Source of the DNA: Pedobacter westerhofensis
Lineage (GTDB): Bacteria; Bacteroidota; Bacteroidia; Sphingobacteriales; Sphingobacteriaceae
DNA length: 64,000 bases
Assembly: GCF_900182595.1 (NCBI RefSeq)
Contig: NZ_FXTN01000007.1
Span: 62,001 to 126,000, forward strand
Direction: 5' to 3'
The notes beneath the pieces were generated by a model that worked only from the letters and a program-made list of their open reading frames with translations, was not told the DNA's origin and ran no database searches. Positions 61,897 to 64,000 of the stretch are shown here, piece after piece. How positions within the stretch are numbered: position 1 is the stretch's first letter; the number at the start of each line of letters is the position of its first letter. The position numbers were made by a program, and so were the translations under genes.

Positions 61897-62844
61897 GTGA
61901 TTAATAAAAATTTAGTTTTTCTTTCATACGGCAAGGCATCCGAGTATCTGAGGGCGGTGTTTTGTATCCTCAGCCTTTCGGCCTGGCTCGAAGACGAGAT
62001 CACCAATCTAAGCATCATTATTTATACAGATCAGCCGGATTTCTTTGCCGGTTATCTGAGCGACTTTGAAATAGAATATTTTTTCCTGTCAGAACAGGCC
62101 CTGCTCGAAATGCAGGCCGGTACAAACTTTATTCACCGTATAAAGGTGAGTGCAATAGATTTGACCTTCAAACGATTTCCTGATCAGGAAGTTATTTTTA
62201 TTGATTCGGATACCTTTTTTACGGCCGATCCTGTACTGCTGTTTAACGGACTGGATACTTCCGCAAGTTTTATGCACAAAAGGGAGTACAATTTTAAAGA
62301 GGGACTGGAGTTGTATCATTCCTTTAACCAGGAGCAGTATCCTAAAGCCTTTATCGAATATATCACCGGCAAATCCTTCTCTATAGGCGGACAGCAGACG
62401 AAATTTAACACAGATGACTACAGCTGGAATTCAGGTGTGCTGGGCCTGCAAAAAGATTTTGGCAGGTACATGCCTGATGTACTCAGAATGACTGATGAAT
62501 TTTACGCCAATTCCCATTGGTTTATCAGCGAGCAGCTGGCCTTTTCCCTGGTTTTGCAACGTACAACCCGGATCAGGTGTGCCGAAGATTTTGTTTTTCA
62601 TTACTGGGGCAAGCGCCAGAAGATATTGGTTGATGGATTAATCGCTGCACTCTTTAAGCAGCATGTTAATGACCTCACAAAAAAAGGGTTTATGAGGTCG
62701 GTCACTAAAAAATGGCAAAACCTGATTGTTGCCGACTTGATTCTCGAACAGGCCAATCATGGTTTTGAAAAAGGAGACTATCTGTACGCCGTCAAAAAGA
62801 GGTTGCATTTTTTCTTAAAAAAACTACTCGGTTTGCAGTTTTGA
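61897..62844 (+). CDS. Putative glycosyltransferase with DXD motif
   Basis: This 315-residue protein starts at GTG (61897). NLVFLSYGKASEYL opens a GT-A-like fold; the metal-binding motif IDSDTFF is near residue 105, NSGVLGL near residue 185 and FHYWGKRQ near residue 240. It resembles GT8/GT32-type or nucleotide-diphospho-sugar transferases, though the exact family is unsure. It lies between two GT14-like genes. The 212-bp gap upstream probably holds divergent promoters. Confidence 0.75.
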   Translation: MINKNLVFLSYGKASEYLRAVFCILSLSAWLEDEITNLSIIIYTDQPDFFAGYLSDFEIEYFFLSEQALLEMQAGTNFIHRIKVSAIDLTFKRFPDQEVIFIDSDTFFTADPVLLFNGLDTSASFMHKREYNFKEGLELYHSFNQEQYPKAFIEYITGKSFSIGGQQTKFNTDDYSWNSGVLGLQKDFGRYMPDVLRMTDEFYANSHWFISEQLAFSLVLQRTTRIRCAEDFVFHYWGKRQKILVDGLIAALFKQHVNDLTKKGFMRSVTKKWQNLIVADLILEQANHGFEKGDYLYAVKKRLHFFLKKLLGLQF

Positions 62845-62993
62845 CCATAATAACGTCGTTTTATTTCTTTAATTCAGTATAATTTGAAAACCTTTGTGTT
62901 ATTCTAATCGTAATATATATATTAGTGTAAAATACCTGGTACAGTATTTCGGTTCAAACTATTATGATGTATTGTTTACAATCAATTTCTTAG

Positions 62994-63878
62994 ATGCGTA
63001 TAGCCCATATTATTATTACACATAAGAATCCGTCGCAACTGGAACGTATTTTAAGGAAAATGCAGCATCCGCAATTTGATTTTTACATCCATGTAGATAA
63101 GAAGGTTGATATCGAAGATTTCCGCTATCTCACTGAAATCTCAGGGGTAAAACTGATCAAGAACAGGCTCAACTGCAACTGGGGTGGATACAGCACTTTA
63201 CAGGCTATGGTGAGTTCTCTGAAAGAAGTGATTTTATCAGGCGTAAATTATGGTTTTTATAATCTGCTTAGCGGCCAGGACTATCCTTTAAAGACCAATG
63301 AGGAGATCTATAGCTTTCTGACACAGAATGCCGGGAAATCATTTATATATTATGAGACTGAAAATACAGAGTGGTGGGACAATGCAGTGCACAGGTTTCA
63401 GCGCTACCATTTAACGGATTTCAATTTCAAAGGAAAAACATTCATCGAAGGCCTGATCAATAAATTACTGCCCATTCGCAAATTCCCATTTGCCATGAAG
63501 TTATACGGCGGCTGCAAATCTAGCTGGTGGACCTTAAACAAGGAAGGCGCAATTTATGTAGCTACGTTTTTTGTGAATGAAACAAGAATGAATAAGTTCC
63601 TGAAATTTTGCTGGGGGACGGATGAATTTATTATCCCCACAATCCTGCTCAATTCACCATTGAAAGATAACATCATTAATGACAACCTGCGCTACATCGA
63701 ATTTCCCGAAGGGATGGCGAATCCCAAAATTCTGGGAGTAGAGGATATGGAGAAGATGCGCTCTTCCAATATGCTTTTTGCCAGGAAATTTGATACAGCT
63801 ATCAGTTCCGATGTGCTCGACGCGCTTGATGCCAGTATGCCATCTTTGATCAGTAAAGTTCCAACAGGTAAACGCTGA
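62994..63878 (+). CDS. GT14-like (core-2/I-branching) glycosyltransferase, copy 2
   Basis: This 294-residue paralogue of the enzyme at 60818-61684, on the opposite strand, has HIIITHKNPSQLERIL near residue 5, FYIHVDKKV near 30, CNWGGYSTL near 61, LLSGQDYPL near 90, KSSWWTLNKEG near 180 and CWGTDEFIIPT near 207. A 149-bp AT-rich gap separates it from the DXD glycosyltransferase. It most likely adds a branching sugar; the acceptor is unknown. Confidence 0.88.
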   Translation: MRIAHIIITHKNPSQLERILRKMQHPQFDFYIHVDKKVDIEDFRYLTEISGVKLIKNRLNCNWGGYSTLQAMVSSLKEVILSGVNYGFYNLLSGQDYPLKTNEEIYSFLTQNAGKSFIYYETENTEWWDNAVHRFQRYHLTDFNFKGKTFIEGLINKLLPIRKFPFAMKLYGGCKSSWWTLNKEGAIYVATFFVNETRMNKFLKFCWGTDEFIIPTILLNSPLKDNIINDNLRYIEFPEGMANPKILGVEDMEKMRSSNMLFARKFDTAISSDVLDALDASMPSLISKVPTGKR

Positions 63879-64000
63879 CATCAGGTTTTACCCATTTTTT
63901 TACAGGCTTTCCGATTTTGCGAAATTCTGACAGCAGATTGCTTTCAGGCGAAACCTTATTCTTATAATACCACCCGGGATCATCTGCCAGATCGCCAATA
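63850..64000 (-). CDS. C-terminal fragment of an unidentified gene at the window edge
   Basis: On the minus strand a frame is open from the window edge to a TGA at 63850. It encodes about 49 residues including GDLADDPGWYYKNK and KKWVKPDVSVYLLELY. The composition is protein-like. It overlaps the convergent GT14 gene by 29 bp. The family is not recognised. It could also be a chance open frame. Confidence 0.45.
   Translation of the reverse strand, partial: IGDLADDPGWYYKNKVSPESNLLSEFRKIGKPVKKWVKPDVSVYLLELY

Noticed and set aside
1..64000. Looked for CRISPR arrays, tRNA/rRNA genes, IS elements, phage genes and restriction or defence systems
   Set aside because: No regular spacer repeats, cloverleaf-like segments, transposase or phage-type proteins were recognised on either strand.

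Overview
The window reads as chromosome of a Bacteroidota bacterium, most likely a Sphingobacteriaceae/Pedobacter-like soil or plant-associated organism (inferred from gene content; no rRNA or tRNA is present). Supporting signs are an ECF sigma/FecR/STN surface-signalling set, lipoproteins with S-C-K type lipoboxes, many secreted plant-polysaccharide enzymes, scarce Shine-Dalgarno sequences and moderate GC. Almost all the DNA is coding, in long runs of + strand genes. No IS element, phage, CRISPR array, tRNA or rRNA was seen.

Region 1 (1-10742) is the right part of a tightly packed biosynthetic cluster. It holds an iterative-type PKS, cut by the window edge (visible order KS-AT-DH-PPTase), a free-standing ACP, an alpha/beta hydrolase, two GT1 glycosyltransferases and three tandem condensation/PapA-type acyltransferases. 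Most junctions overlap by 4-16 bp or have gaps under 40 bp. The logic suggests a polyketide or unusual fatty acyl chain that is released, glycosylated and acylated: a candidate undescribed glycolipid. This is the strongest novelty candidate.

Region 2 (10825-30803) is a pectin and plant cell-wall locus: SASA-type acetylesterase, GH51 arabinofuranosidase with an extra N-terminal domain, CE8 pectinesterase, atypical GH28, GH95 fucosidase, a FucP-type transporter, esterases, an amidohydrolase lipoprotein, a small XRE regulator, an MFS exporter, and misplaced housekeeping genes (purU, SDR, MdaB-like). There is no SusC/SusD pair.

Region 3 (30810-39487) is mixed: a small cysteine-containing hypothetical, a sigma/FecR/STN signalling set whose third member has an LA_2272-like repeat domain and no TonB receptor plug, a Dabb protein, a GlxA-like regulator, a GDPD, a ThuA-like protein, an AraC regulator, a 45-aa membrane peptide and a perfect 23-bp inverted repeat.

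Region 4 (39646-57073) is an exopolysaccharide locus. It has an LCP protein, a single-domain response regulator, a sugar transferase with a fused pseudo-receiver domain, a half-length TolC-like protein, a Wzc-like protein with a damaged kinase site, Wzy-like polymerase, a 36-aa membrane peptide, five glycosyltransferases, a hexapeptide acyltransferase and Wzx. It ends in a perfect 20-bp-stem terminator opposite a beta-helix lipoprotein gene. TTCCCC/GTGGGA motif clusters lie near both ends of the locus, with a related site at 19312.

Region 5 (57510-64000) has a Tat-exported GMC/gluconate dehydrogenase pair, then an HAD-GtrA-GT14 minus-strand group facing a DXD glycosyltransferase and a second GT14 enzyme, and a partial minus-strand gene at the right edge.
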